Source: Plasmodium coatneyi | Lineage: Eukaryota > Apicomplexa > Aconoidasida > Haemosporida > Plasmodiidae | NCBI RefSeq assembly: GCF_001680005.1 | Contig: NC_033559.1 | Location: forward strand, 558,001-622,000 | Direction: 5' to 3' | Length of the DNA: 64,000 bases | In this document: in pieces, positions 32,866 to 44,527 of the stretch | How positions within the stretch are numbered: position 1 is the stretch's first letter | How the letters are laid out: each line of letters opens with the position of its first letter | Made by a program: the position numbers and the translations under genes | The notes under the pieces: model-generated | The model's input: only the letters and a program-made list of their open reading frames with translations | Told to the model about the DNA's origin: nothing | Database searches by the model: none

Positions 32866-33330
32866 TTCCTTTCCTTTGACCTCCTTCCCTCCTTAGACCT
32901 CCTTTCCTTCACTTCCTTAGACCCTCCTTTCCTTCACTTCCTTAGACCCTCCTTCCTCCTCCTCCTTAGATCCTCCTTCCTTCCTCCTCCTTAGATCCTC
33001 CTTCCTTCCTCCTCCTTAGACCCTCCTTCCTTCCTTTTCCTTAGACCCTCCTTCTTTCCTCCTCCCTTAGACCCTCCTTCTTTCCTCCTCCCTTAGACCC
33101 TCCTTCTTTCCTCCTCCCTTAGACCCTCCTTCTTTTCTTCCTCCTTAGACCCCTTCCTTCCATCTCCTTCCTCCTCTTTAGACACCTTTCCTTCCATTTC
33201 CTTCCTCCTCCTTGGACATCCTTAGACCCTTCCTTTCCTTCCCTCCTTAGACAACCTTTCCTTCCTTAGACATCCTTTCCTTCCTTCCTCCTCCTTAGAC
33301 CCCTTCCTTTCCTTTCTTTAGGAAGGTAAT
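32866..33330. repeat. Pyrimidine minisatellite, CTCCTTCCTTCCTCCTCCTTAGACC-type
   Basis: About 16-18 imperfect units of roughly 25 nt, each with TTAGA[C/T] separating runs of CCTTCC and CCTCC. One strand is almost pure pyrimidine. The array decays between 33330 and 33500 into CCTTAGGAAGGTAATGTTCC-type units. It lies 3' of the minus-strand KIR at 33560. Confidence 0.85.
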
Positions 33331-33559
33331 GTTTCCTCCTTCTTTCCTCTGGTGAAGGTTACTTCCTTCCCCTCCCTTAGGAAGGTACTGTTCCCTTCCT
33401 CAAGAGGGAATTATTATTCTATTCCTTCCTTCCCCTAGGGGAAATTCTTCCCTCGGGAAGGTAATATGTTCCTCCCCTTGGGGGAAGGTATTGTTCCCTT
33501 ATATTTCCTGAGAAGAGGTATGTAATATTTTTCTACAGCTTTAAAAAGAAGCTTTCCAT

Positions 33560-35858
33560 TTATTGATACATGGAATGGTAACCTACATTATTTCTATTCT
33601 GTTGTTTCCTTCCATTATAACTTGTTCCTCTTCCCCTAGATGGTGGTGATATACCATATATGGTAGAAGAATCTTCTATTAAACCCATTGTTGAATCAAG
33701 TGTGGAATTTATTTCTATGGACGCTTCTGTGGGATCGTATGTTGAGCTTAATAATGTTGAATCATCTTCTGTGAATGTGTCCAAGTTCCTTCCGATGGAT
33801 CTCCCCCTTCTGCTCCTGCCTCCAAATTGGTTGCGGAACCAGTCAGGTAAGGAAGTATACTAAGATTGGACAGGGTGTAAGGTGTGATAGGGTGGAGAGA
33901 ATATATATTATATATGTACTTATATATCTGCATATATATATAGTATATATAAATATGTATATGTGTATATATAGGAATACGTATAGTTTATTCTATATAT
34001 TCACGGCTTCATAGGAATAATGATTACTATTTGTATTATTCACATATATTTTAAATGTATATTGTGGCACAATTACTTTATATAGGAAAAAGGAAATAGC
34101 CGCCGCTATTCCGGCTACTGAGAATATGGAAGAAACAGCAGCTGGGGTAATGCTGGTGTTGCTCCCAGAGGAAGGTGTGTCCGTTGTGTGCACGGAACTT
34201 GACTTATGTCCGCGGTCTCCCTGTGATGAGTCACTTTCTGACGTTCTGGTATGTAATTCACCATTTTCTTGTGTTGCTTCTTTCTGAACGGAAGGTTGTG
34301 CACTATCCTCCAATTCTGTAGATTTCCTTGTTCCCACTTTAGTGCATGTTAATTCTGCTAGTTTATTATTGATGTCCTGCTTATGCTCGTCCCAGAAATT
34401 CCTACAGTAATTATCACTCTGTTCGTCCTTACATTGTTCTTCCACAGCACTATATGCAGCAGGTATGTAATTTAGGTAACGCTCATATGTACTATTACAC
34501 TCGAGCGCTTTACTCTGTAGAAGTGCCTGTAAATTACTATAATCACGGTAAAAGTCAAATATTCTCCCTCTTTGGGTAAGATTTACGCCGTGAACAGTAG
34601 TGTTCTCATATTCACACTTATGTTTACCAGGTACCTCTGCCAATTTCCTACATATTTCATTCATAACGCCTGGGAAAGAACTATCATTATTCAGTTCGCT
34701 AGATATTAGGTTCCCTAACCAATAATAAAAGTAGCTGCAGCGATCATTAAAGGACGAACTACTTTGAGTCATCATTTGAGTTATGTAGAACCATGCTGCG
34801 GCAATCTTCTTTGAACAGGCAATAGTATTCGGATACATTGTTACTGTGCTCTTCAGGTTATTCTCTATTGTGGTAACAGAAGGTATAGTGCCATATGCCA
34901 GGTGCTGCATGCCAAGAGTGTCGTACATACTCCTTGAAGGTAAACTTGCTAGGTAGTCTACCTATAAATGTAATTCAGTGAAATACATATATATATGCAT
35001 ATATTCCTACATGTCTACATGCATATGCTCTCTATAATATTATATGTGAAGTATTATATATATATACTGTTATGTCATTCATTCCACATAGGAACTAACA
35101 GTGTGTGTCCCTTCTTCCTCCGACATTAATGGAGGTCCAGGTCCATGTTCCCCGTGTTCATCCTCACTTTCCGAAAGTTCGTCCACATTCTCGTCATGCT
35201 CTGGCTCCTGTTCAGCGGTGCACGTTAGTTTCGGTAGTTCCTTCGGTGGCCACCCCTTACACCTATTACCTTCCCAGTATTTACTTCTAAATTCAATACA
35301 ACACTTATCATTACTGCCATCACATATATTACATAATTGTCTATATGCTGATTCAGCTTTCGTCTGTTGTTCCATATATTCTTGACTATTAGAACCTATG
35401 TTACACGTCTGGTCCTGTTGCCAGACACTAATGTTATAGTCGTATTCAAATAATACCTTACACTCTGGGAAAACGTACTCCCCAACATCATCGTACAACT
35501 TATAGAAGTCACTCTTACATTGGTCATCCGCCAGCAGGTGGTAAATTTTCTTCATGATCTCCGCCAAGCCCCAACTATTCAATTTACCTTTTATTTTTTC
35601 ACCTAACCAAAAATAAAAAAAATCACACCACTTATTATTGGGTTCTGTCTGTTCCATTTCACATGCATAACAATATCTTTGCTCAATTTCCTTGGCCAAG
35701 TTTATATCACTCTTCAGCCACATTTGTGATACTAGGCTTAAAGTATCCCCATTATGCTGACAGCATTCATCCTCATTCTGCGCTTCATGACACTCTGAGC
35801 CTTCGTCGAACATATGGTACCTTAATTCTGCGGGTAATAGAAGTGAACCTCCCTTCCC
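33560..35858 (-). CDS. KIR protein with two KIR domains
   Basis: Exons: 35858-35100 (domain 1), 34961-34077 (domain 2, stalk and helix) and 33859-33560 (tail). All joins are phase 0, giving 647 aa. The expected tiny first exon was not found. Domain 1 has YCYAC, CDFFYFWLGEKIKGKL and FEYDYNI, and its exon ends in an acidic tail with the weak-looking donor GTTAGT. Domain 2 begins LASLPSRSMYDTL and carries AAWFYI and CSYFYYWLGNLI, so it belongs to the membrane-proximal domain type. The helix AAVSSIFSVAGIAAAISFFLYK precedes a tail starting YTSLPDWFRNQFGG that is rich in Ser/Thr (DSTLLSSTYDPTEA) and ends NVGYHSMYQ. It has no collagen-like exon. Variant antigen of the PIR superfamily. Confidence 0.9.
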
Positions 35859-36655
35859 CTAAGAAAATATATAGAATTGGAAAATTATATGTGTATGTAT
35901 TTCTATATGAACACATATTATTTTATTCTACTATGCATAAAGTGTTATATTTATAGTATTTATTCATTCTTAAAAAGGAGTAACATTCTGCAATGTTACC
36001 ATTTCTAATGTCTATTAACATTTCAATATAGAATAAATTTATATTTTTTAGAACATTTTCCCCCCTTCTACGAAATTCGTACACAGAGAGAACGAGGGTG
36101 CATGGAGTATTTCCGCCTGCTTGTTAGGTAATGATTAGTGCTTCCAAGATTATTGCTTCATAATGATTATGAATATACATGTCAAATTTTTTTGTTACAA
36201 ATTTTTGCCTTCGTAATTTTTTCTTTTCCTTCCTCTAGCCTTGAGCATACTACACTGTACTCAATTCGTCTTTCATAGATAATGATAATACATTATATAT
36301 ATATGTATCAAAATCATTATGTACATAATTAAAAGTGAAATATGAACAAACTTATTTGAATAGCGACATAAGGCAGGGCAGGAAAAAAGGGGAACCCCTT
36401 GAACACTCCTCATTTATTCATTCTGTTATTAGATTTTGCATGATTAGGCGGAGCAGTATATTATTATTTATACATGTTCCCGTTTTATTGAGCATATAGA
36501 ATAGTATTATACCTCTCCTTCCGTAAAAATTCTTTAGCGTGTGCTACTGATTCATTTCTATTTTACTGTTACTTAGAAGTTGGGTTAAATAAAAATATTG
36601 TTAATGTACATATATTACATAGTTCACATATATATGCACGGTGTACTTCTTCCTA
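35859..36655. other. 5' region of the KIR at 33560
   Basis: AT-rich sequence between divergent KIR genes, expected to hold the missing first exon and promoter of the KIR at 33560. I could not place that exon. Nothing else is visible. Confidence 0.45.
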
Positions 36656-37105
36656 CCTCTTAAATGCGAAAAACCCTACACACACACGCCCTAAAATGCG
36701 AAATCCTACATGCACATCCCTAAAATGTGAAATCCTTTACACACACACCCTAAAATGCGAAATCATACAAACACACCCGCTAAATGCGAAATCCTACACA
36801 CACATACCCTAAAATGCGTAATCCTACGCATACACCACTAAATGCGAAATACTATACACACACCACCCTAAAATGCGAAATGCTACACACACCCTTAAAA
36901 GCGAAATCCTACACTCACCCCAAAATGCGAAATCCTAAACACACCCTAACATGCCAAATCCTACACACTCCCTAAATGGGGGAAAGCTACATAGATCCGA
37001 AATGTGAAATCCTACACACAACCCTAAATGAGAAATCCTACACACACCCTAAAATGCGAAATCCTACACACACACTCCCCTAAAATGCTATATCCTACAC
37101 CCTGT
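36656..37105 (-). repeat. GGATTTCGCATTTTAGGG-type repeat array, site 3 (inverted)
   Basis: About 16 units of roughly 24-28 nt, reading CCCTAAAATGCGAAATCCTA on the plus strand with ACACACAC spacers of varying length. It is the inverse of the repeat at 17865 and 22780. Units vary by single bases (GCGTAATCC, GCCAAATCC, GTGAAATCC). Confidence 0.9.
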
Positions 37106-37585
37106 TCCTGTTCTTCCGTTTTTTCTTCCATTATTAATATAAATTCTTTTGTATTGTACCCTTCTTTCATTTATTCTATGAATATACGTCCTTATTAAAG
37201 ATGTATAAATGTACACGTTTCCTTAGTGGAAGGAAGGAGGAAATACATTATTTATATATGAACTATATACTACATACATATATGAGCATCTTTTAAAAAT
37301 CCTCCTGACGATGCTATTAACAATATGTTAACATCCCCCTCTTTTAATAGGAGTTGACCAAAAAATGGAAGCATCGAACATATATATTTATCAAAGAGTA
37401 ACAGTTATATTTCCCTATATACAAATTATCTGTGGGGTGTATATATCAGAATAGTGTTGGAAGGAGTCTGTCATAATTTAATAGTGTAATGGATAAATAA
37501 AGGATATGTGTGGGGGCTTCATTTTTCACCTTTCCTTTGTTAATCCAGCTCATGTATTCGTATTTCCTACTTTATGATGTAATAT

Positions 37586-37631
<46 letters not shown>

Positions 37632-37974
37632 AGAAGTGCCCATTAGTTAAAAATTAAGCAATGTGCACTTCTGACGGATGTAGGAAATGGGTATGTACTG
37701 GTATAGGATTATCAGGGAACATATAAAATGTTGACATATGTGTGTTCCGCATAAATATGTAGGAAGCCCCTTTTGAGATAAGTATATTATATACAAAAAT
37801 ATGAAGAAACCATGGTAGGAGTAAGGGAAGTATTACAAATTCGTCTAACTTTTTCATGGAGCTTATATATGTATGTGATGTAGGTAATAATTTCGGCGTA
37901 ATATAGTGGAAACATAGGAGTACATTGGAACATATATATTACTACGTCCTGTTCTTCGCTAAATCTATGTATAG
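37106..37974 (+). other. 5' region of the plus-strand KIR, with (AT)n
   Basis: It includes an (AT)n microsatellite at about 37580-37626. A possible 15-nt first exon is ATG at 37856 followed by the donor GTATGTG (reading M-E-L-I-Y), which would join in phase 0 to 37975 after a 104-nt intron. It is a weak call. Confidence 0.4.
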
Positions 37975-40309
37975 GAAAACCAATGTTTGGATAAGTTGCC
38001 CTCAAAGGATATGTACCTTGAATTTGGGAAAAGAAGTAATGGTTGTGGAGAAAATGGGGATACACATGACAGGGGAACAGTTGTTAGCATTGTGAGAAGT
38101 TCATTAGGAGTATACAACATTAAGGATGATGATATAATTGAAGGAATTGCGGACGCCTACTGTTATGCATGTAACAAAGAGAAGGACAAAGACAGCCCAT
38201 CCTATTACGATTCATGTCATTTTTTTTACTATTGGTTATATGATAGAATAAAGGAGAAATTGAAGAATTTTGGACTTGGTGCAGTCCTGGGAAACATTTA
38301 CGGGGACCTAGGAGATAAAAATGTTACGAATAAGTGTAAGGAAATATATCCCAAAATGGACAGGCGTAATTTCGACAAAGAAAAAATCATATTTGATTAT
38401 GCCTATAATTATAGTACTTTACAAAATAGCGGAGGTAGTAATAAATTTCTATGTGGTGAGGACTGTGGCCAATACCTAAGCAGTGTTAAGGAGGCATATT
38501 CAACGGTAAGTGACATTTGTACTGGTGGGAAGGCTAGTAGTGATCCATGGTGTACAGAATTTACGGACGCCTATATGAACTATTTTGATGAAAGCGGGGA
38601 ACCGAAGGAATTGGCATGTGAAGAAGATGACCTCGACGAAGACGAAGTTGTCGAGGCAGAACAACTAACACCGACGGATGAAAATGAATTAAGCAGCTTA
38701 AATTCAAGATTAGATTATCGGAAGTTTGATGGGTACATAGATCACTGCAGATTGAGCGACGACTCGCCATATGGGAAAATAGAAGATGTTATGCATAGCC
38801 TACTGAGCAGTTGCCGAAATATTGATGAATGTGCAAAGAGAGTTATAGATGTTTGGTGTTATATACATAAAACCAAGAAAGTCGGGTCGCCTGAAGATGA
38901 GTACTGTTATTATTTTTATTATTGGTTAGGAAGTAAAGTGTGGGAAAAGGTGCAGGGGCGAAGTGAGTTTTCCTCAAAGATGGACCAGTTATACCAACAC
39001 TTGAAGGATGCCGGCGCAGATAAGAAGTGCGATATTATATATAAACAAATAAATAAATCTAACTTCTATCGAATGAAGGCTCTATTCGACTATGATCAAG
39101 ACAAAGAAACCATAAAGACTAAATTAAGGGAAGATGGAAAGGAGAACCACTGCAAATCAGCCTACTCCAAATACCTCAAGAACGCTAAAGTAGCTTATAC
39201 AAAAATGCAAGCACGTTGCACTAATGGGAAGGGGGGCAAAGAGCCTGATTACTGTACTAAATTCGAAAAGGAATATAAACCACTCTTAGGTCAACTAACT
39301 CAACATGCCAACTGTAAGGTTGTGGAACTGGCTGCTGCACCGCCTGTGCGAGTTACACAGCTTCATACTGAAGATGGTCCACGCAATCCATCTTCTGAGG
39401 GAGTTGCAGAGGCTGCGCACCCTCCTGCGGGGCAGGAAATGGAGCAACGTGCCAAGGCCCCCATGGGAACTTCATATGGTGGCGGAGAACAGGAATCTCC
39501 TACATTGAGCCTAGGTGGTCGAGGTGATCAGCTGGGAGGGGCCTCCTCAAGTAGTGGTAGTGGTGTCCCCACCACTACTGCTGTAACGGGTACCTTGGCC
39601 ACGTTAAGCTTACCAACAATTGCCTTCTTTCTTTATAAGGTAAATAAGGAAAAATTCAGAATACATATAAGATATGTACTTCATGAACATTTTTTATATA
39701 TAAGCAGACAAATATAGAATAAATTATATTGTGTACTGTATATATATATATATATAAGTGTATATAGGTATATACCATAGTATTAAATTATATATGTATA
39801 CTCTTATAAAAAAGAAAATAAAGAAATGCATAGAATAAGTTATGTTATATTTGCATTTTGTACATGTGCATTTGTCACGTGCACCCGTACCCCCATACAC
39901 TCTTCCTTTTTCTTTCTTCCTTCCCTTTATACTCTTCCCTTCCCTACATCCATCCTTTCATACTCTTCCTTCCACACCTCTTCCCTCACTCTCATTCCTT
40001 CAGTATAATCTTTTACCTCCCTGGATACCTAGTGCATTTGGATTGAACAACAACAATCGTAGTAGAAACAGCAGAAAAAGGGGGTCCGTCAGTCCTAACT
40101 TCGATACATTCCCAAACGGCGACACGTCCACACTATATTCAACAACAGACACTTCCACCTTGTACTCAGTGGACACTGCCACAACAACAGACAATTCTAC
40201 CATATATAATGAACGACGAAGACCATCCACCCACGTACCACGTCCATCACCACGTGTAGGAAGAACAAATAATGGGAGACCAAGGAATATACCTTACCAG
40301 AGCATTTAA
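37975..40309 (+). CDS. KIR protein, two KIR domains fused in one exon
   Basis: A large exon, 37975-39639, joins in phase 0 to the tail exon 40004-40309, giving 656 aa without the unplaced first exon. The acceptor CTATGTATAG precedes 37975. Domain 1 starts LDKLPSKDMYLEF and has YCYAC and SCHFFYYWLYDRIKEKL. After an acidic linker (EEDDLDEDEVVEAE), domain 2 follows without an intron: VWCYIHKTKK, CYYFYYWLGSKVW, then RCTNG and DYCTKFEKEY. The stalk is Gly/Ser-rich and the helix GTLATLSLPTIAFFLYK. The tail begins YNLLPPWIPSAFG, has a Ser/Thr/Tyr-rich centre and ends NIPYQSI. It is the only KIR on the plus strand here. Variant PIR-superfamily antigen of the infected red cell. Confidence 0.92.
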
Positions 40310-41553
40310 CACATTGGAATGTTATGTCACATCGTATATGGAACATTAAATGAATGAATGTTCCCCCTAGAGGGAGCATAAATGACCGCGCGCAGTTTAT
40401 ATATATACAATGTGTATGGGAAAGAAACAAAATGGAATGTAACATTTTTTTCTTCCTATTTTTCTTCTCTTTGCATTTCTTTCCTTTTTTTTTTTTTTTT
40501 TGTGCAATTTTTTCTGTGTGACAAAAATTTATTTTAGGGCATTTCTTTTTTTTTTTTTTCGCTCCCATCACTGCCGCACGCCGCCTCACACTTTTAAGCG
40601 ATTGCGTTCATTTTCACCTTTTTAAGGGATATATTTGGAAGGATTGCTTTTTTTTTTTTTTTTCTTTTTTTCGTCACCCTGCCCACCTCCAAGATATCTT
40701 TGCCTCCCTCCTGCCTTTTCTAAAATATGTTCGATGTGCCCACCCGTGGGGGAACAAAATTAAGGATATTGACGCTACTACTAAGCGTACGCGTGTATAT
40801 GCACGTATGTACATTGTGGAGTTCACGTAGTGGTTTCCTCCTTCTGTTTCCCCTCATCCTAAGGGAATGGCACGCAGACTGCCATCCGGGTTGCGTAGCA
40901 ACTGAGCCATTCTGAGAGTGAATTCGCTACATACGTGGGTTAGAAGTGCACGCTTGCATTCATCTGTATGCTCTCCCGCACGTTCACCCCCACTCATGCG
41001 GCCCACATCAGTGCCTAACATGAAAGAGACATGCCAACAAACGCTCTCGAGGAAAAGGAGCTTCCTAACCACTACAGAATAAAACAGGGAAGGAGGAAGC
41101 TCCAATGACGACCACTGATAGACCGCCTTCACCAAAAAGAGAAAACCCGTTCGGATGTGACTCCCCCCCCAAATTAACATGTCACCTTCCCATGGTACAT
41201 ACAAAGGGTAGGCACATATCCGTTTAAGTATGTGTTCGGAGGAGGGAAAGAAGGTAAACCCATTAAGCGTGCGAGGTTTAGGCCCCACAGTAAGTCACAT
41301 TGTGCCAGTACCAGGGGAATTATATATTTGCAGCTCATATGTATCGGTCTTACGAATCAGATGTAACTGGAACGAAAAAAATAACTCTGAGTGCGTCCTT
41401 ATGACAACACGATCACGTGTTCACCATTGAGCATAAGTTGCCACTCCATTTTGTCCACCCACCACCCTCTCCATTTTTGCAAAACCAAGACGTCAAAAAA
41501 ATCGATTCCTCATTTGAAAAAATATTTCTTCTTTACAAATATATTAAAAAATA
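40310..41553. other. Intergenic: antigen island to core boundary
   Basis: The first part shares CAATTTTTTCTGTGTGACA and TTAGGGCATT with 27985-28130, then has T runs at 40536-40559 and 40646-40664. From about 40700 the base composition looks like ordinary core intergenic sequence. The region includes the promoter of the L1 gene. No gene is supported here. Confidence 0.5.
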
Positions 41554-42757
41554 ATGACTAAAAAAAATGGGTATAAACTGCTTGTAGAGTTTTTCCTTTT
41601 TTACACTTTATTGCTCATTCCTGGTACGGAGTCCTACGTTCGAAGTAGCACCGGCGGTAGGGACATAATCAGTTGGAGTAATTTTAGCGGAGTCCTCACG
41701 GAGGGCACGATTCAGAGGAGGCGCCTTCCGTGGTTGGTGAGGAGTACCGCAGTGCCACGTCCACAGTTGCCTCCATCGCAGTTAGAGCAGGCAACACAAA
41801 TTGCACCACAACCATCACCCGTGGAGCCAACAAAACCCGTCAAGCTAAAAAAAAAAGAAAAAAAAATACTAAAAAAGTACAAAGATTTTCTAGATATTTT
41901 GCCCAAGAGAGACAGCGAATATGCAATAAACGAAGCAATCGAAAAAATAAAAACGTTGGCTGTACATAAATTTGTCGAAAGTATCGACATATATCTGTCC
42001 TTTAACCAGAAGAGGACCAAGATGAACAAAAATGACAACTTAAAGACCTTCATTACATTTCCACATAATTTGAAAAAAAAAAGAGCAAAAACAGTATACG
42101 TGGTGACGAACAGGGATCTTCAGAAGAAGGCCACCGACGCAGGTAAACTCTCCCCCACAGGGCACTACACCCGGCTCAGCGGAGCTTCTTTTTTTTCTTT
42201 TTTGCGCCATGTGCCCACTTATTGGTGCCTACATAAGATGGCGCCCCGAAAAAAAGAACGCTTGTGCTGCCACTCACATTGCACATTTCCACCCTCGCCA
42301 TGCGAACCCCCCAGGTGCTGACGTCGTTGGGGAAGACGATCTGATCAACAAAATTAAAGAAAGAGAAATCCGACTGAAGAAAAAAAATAACAATTTTTTA
42401 CTCTGTACAAATGACGTGATACACAAACTGGCGCGTGTTGGAAAGGAGGTGGGAAGTAAAGGACTGATGCCAAATGAAAAGTCTGGAACATTGGTGAGTG
42501 AATTTTTACTCGAAAAGCACGTGAAGCTTTTTAAGTTCGGCAATTCATATATTTTTAAGCTGAACAAATTAAACACGCTAAATTTAAATGTGGGGGATGT
42601 GTACATGTCAAATGATGAGATACGAGAAAACATTTGTCACCTTTTCGATCATTTGGATAATTTGGAGTTTTTTCACTTCAACTCGAAGAATTTGAAGTCC
42701 ATTTTTCTGAGCAGTACCATGGGCTTCCCCTTCAAAATTAAGAAGAACTTTCTCTAG
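41554..42757 (+). CDS. Apicoplast ribosomal protein L1 (uL1), nuclear encoded
   Basis: Two exons, 41554-42142 and 42315-42757, joined in phase 1 (donor GTAAAC, acceptor CCCCCCAG), give 343 aa. The N-terminus is a signal peptide (VEFFLFYTLLLIPGTES, residues about 11-27) followed by a basic transit-like segment, the two-part leader for import into the apicoplast. The L1 fold starts with the helix AINEAIEKIKTLAVHKFVESIDIYLSF. The conserved L1 box RVGKEVGSKGLMPNEKSGTL lies in exon 2, matching the family's GPRGLMPNPK motif with small changes. uL1 forms the mobile L1 stalk of the large subunit that helps release deacylated tRNA. This is the first conserved gene after the antigen island. Confidence 0.9.
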
Positions 42758-43603
42758 GGGCACGCCCACATGTGGAAAGGGATTAACAAAGGAAATGTGT
42801 TTATGTGTACACACGCAAACGTGAACTTTTCTTTTAATTGGCCCCATCGTGTGTGTGTTCCTAAGGGTGCGGGGCTACTGCGCCCCCCGGACCGGTGGAA
42901 TATTACTCCTTACGTGCGTGCCCTATAGAGGACCATTTTTGTATCCACCGCTGCGCCTACTTTGCAACTTTTTTTTAGTGCGAACGAAAAGTAACTTCAC
43001 CATTTTGCCCATTTGGAAAACCTTCCAACGGAGTTGCTTCACATGTTGGTTGATATTCCAAGTGGGTTATTTCCCTCCACACGGACGAGGTGGCACATTT
43101 CTGCAAAAAGGGGGAAAGTTCCCCAATTTTATGAAATAATAATTTCTGTTATCCTGTTGGAAGGAGTTTTAATTTTGCACGCAACGCGCTTGCGTATTCG
43201 TATGCCCATGGGTGAGCGCTCGTGAAGAGGCACACAATCAGACGTACAAATTCGCGCGAACGCATGAATACATAAAAACTACAAAGGTATTAAAAATTCA
43301 TCAAATTAAACAACAAAAAAAGGGGAAATTAATGAGTAATTAAAAACAAAAAAAAAAAAGCAGGTAAAAGGGGGGGGATGCGTATGGCAGCATGGTGGAA
43401 AGATGTGCACCTGCTTCGCTGCCATGCACCCACAAGATAAACTAACGGTTTATGCTACTTTTCACGTTTAACAAAATGATCCTGCAGGGGGGGAAGTCTT
43501 TACCCAATGTTGGCACCGTGAGTACTGTCCCACTTCCAACGATACACGTAGGTCGTGCTATCCGTGATCATTTGAGCAGAAAAGGTCCACGCTGCAACCC
43601 CTC
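42758..43603. other. Intergenic, convergent gene ends
   Basis: Space between the 3' ends of the L1 gene and the SNARE gene. It holds short A runs (43325-43360) and no protein-like frame. Confidence 0.5.
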
Positions 43604-44527
43604 CTAGCTAAACATGGACAGGTGAAACAACTTGAAATAAATGAAGTAGATAAATACAACCAACATTATGACGAAGAGGCACCAAGACAGCCGTTGCTGC
43701 CTCACACTAAGATACGTCTTCTTTAATTCCTTGGCACTGTTAAAAGCATTTATATTGGCATCATAAATATTGTTATTTAAAATTTCGATATTTTCCTTCT
43801 GCGTAAAAACCAGGTGTGCGAAATCTTTAAACACTTCCTGTGCTTGCGCAACTTGGCACTGAATTTTTTTAATTCCTTCAAACCTTTGTGTTGCTATTTC
43901 GCTGTCTATTAAACGATCATTTTCGTTAAACTGGTCCAACTCATAATCATACACACTGGCGGATTCGATAAAATCGTCATTATCGACAAAATCATCATTG
44001 TCGGGAAAATCTTCATCCACATGGAGAATAAAATTATCCTTGGTAAGAGGATTTTTCCCCAAAGTGTTCATATTGCTATTTTTTATTTTTTCCCCCTTTG
44101 CATTTTTTATATGACTATAATTCATTTCGCCATTTTCTATATTGGGCAATTCGTTGGCAGCTTTTTTTACATTCACAGATATGCTCTCCAATTTATTTAC
44201 TTCATTTTTAAAATGGATGTTTAATTTTTCGAAAATATATTTTTTCTTCTGCTTTTCGAATGGATTTTCAGCAAACTTTATTTCCCAATCACGGAATAAA
44301 TTTTCTGTCTCAATAACCTTGACATATATTTGTTGAATTTCTTCATGCAAGGCTTCTATAATTCTTTTGGATATTAAATTGTTTTTTAAGTTTTCTAAAT
44401 TTTCCTCTGCATATATCATATTCTTCTTAATCAACAGGATGTTGTCTTTTATTTTTTTTTCATTTTCGTCTGCCTTTGCTTCCTCTGCGAGAGGGTTGTT
44501 TTCGCTATAGTAATTTTTGTACGACAT
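43604..44527 (-). CDS. Qa-SNARE (syntaxin)
   Basis: A single exon encodes 307 aa. Residues 1-125 are predicted mostly helical and charged, like the Habc bundle of syntaxins. A low-complexity Asp/Asn linker lies at about 160-195. The SNARE coiled coil is at about 208-270 with GIKKIQCQVAQAQEVFKDFA and the ionic-layer Gln in HLVFTQKENI (about residue 243), which places it in the Qa class. A C-terminal membrane anchor is at about 282-300 (WCLFVIMLVVFIYFIYF). Qa-SNAREs drive membrane fusion at a defined compartment; which compartment cannot be told from this sequence, though the form resembles endosome/TGN-type syntaxins. Confidence 0.88.
   Translation of the reverse strand: MSYKNYYSENNPLAEEAKADENEKKIKDNILLIKKNMIYAEENLENLKNNLISKRIIEALHEEIQQIYVKVIETENLFRDWEIKFAENPFEKQKKKYIFEKLNIHFKNEVNKLESISVNVKKAANELPNIENGEMNYSHIKNAKGEKIKNSNMNTLGKNPLTKDNFILHVDEDFPDNDDFVDNDDFIESASVYDYELDQFNENDRLIDSEIATQRFEGIKKIQCQVAQAQEVFKDFAHLVFTQKENIEILNNNIYDANINAFNSAKELKKTYLSVRQQRLSWCLFVIMLVVFIYFIYFKLFHLSMFS

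Noticed and set aside
36656..37105. Direct repeats with variable spacers looking like a CRISPR array
   Set aside because: The spacers are AC-rich and not unique, the units are imperfect, and the genome is clearly eukaryotic. It is a tandem repeat related to SICAvar intron sequence.
41712..42053. 113-codon minus-strand frame inside the L1 gene
   Set aside because: It is a shadow of the coding strand; the plus-strand product has a signal peptide and L1 motifs.
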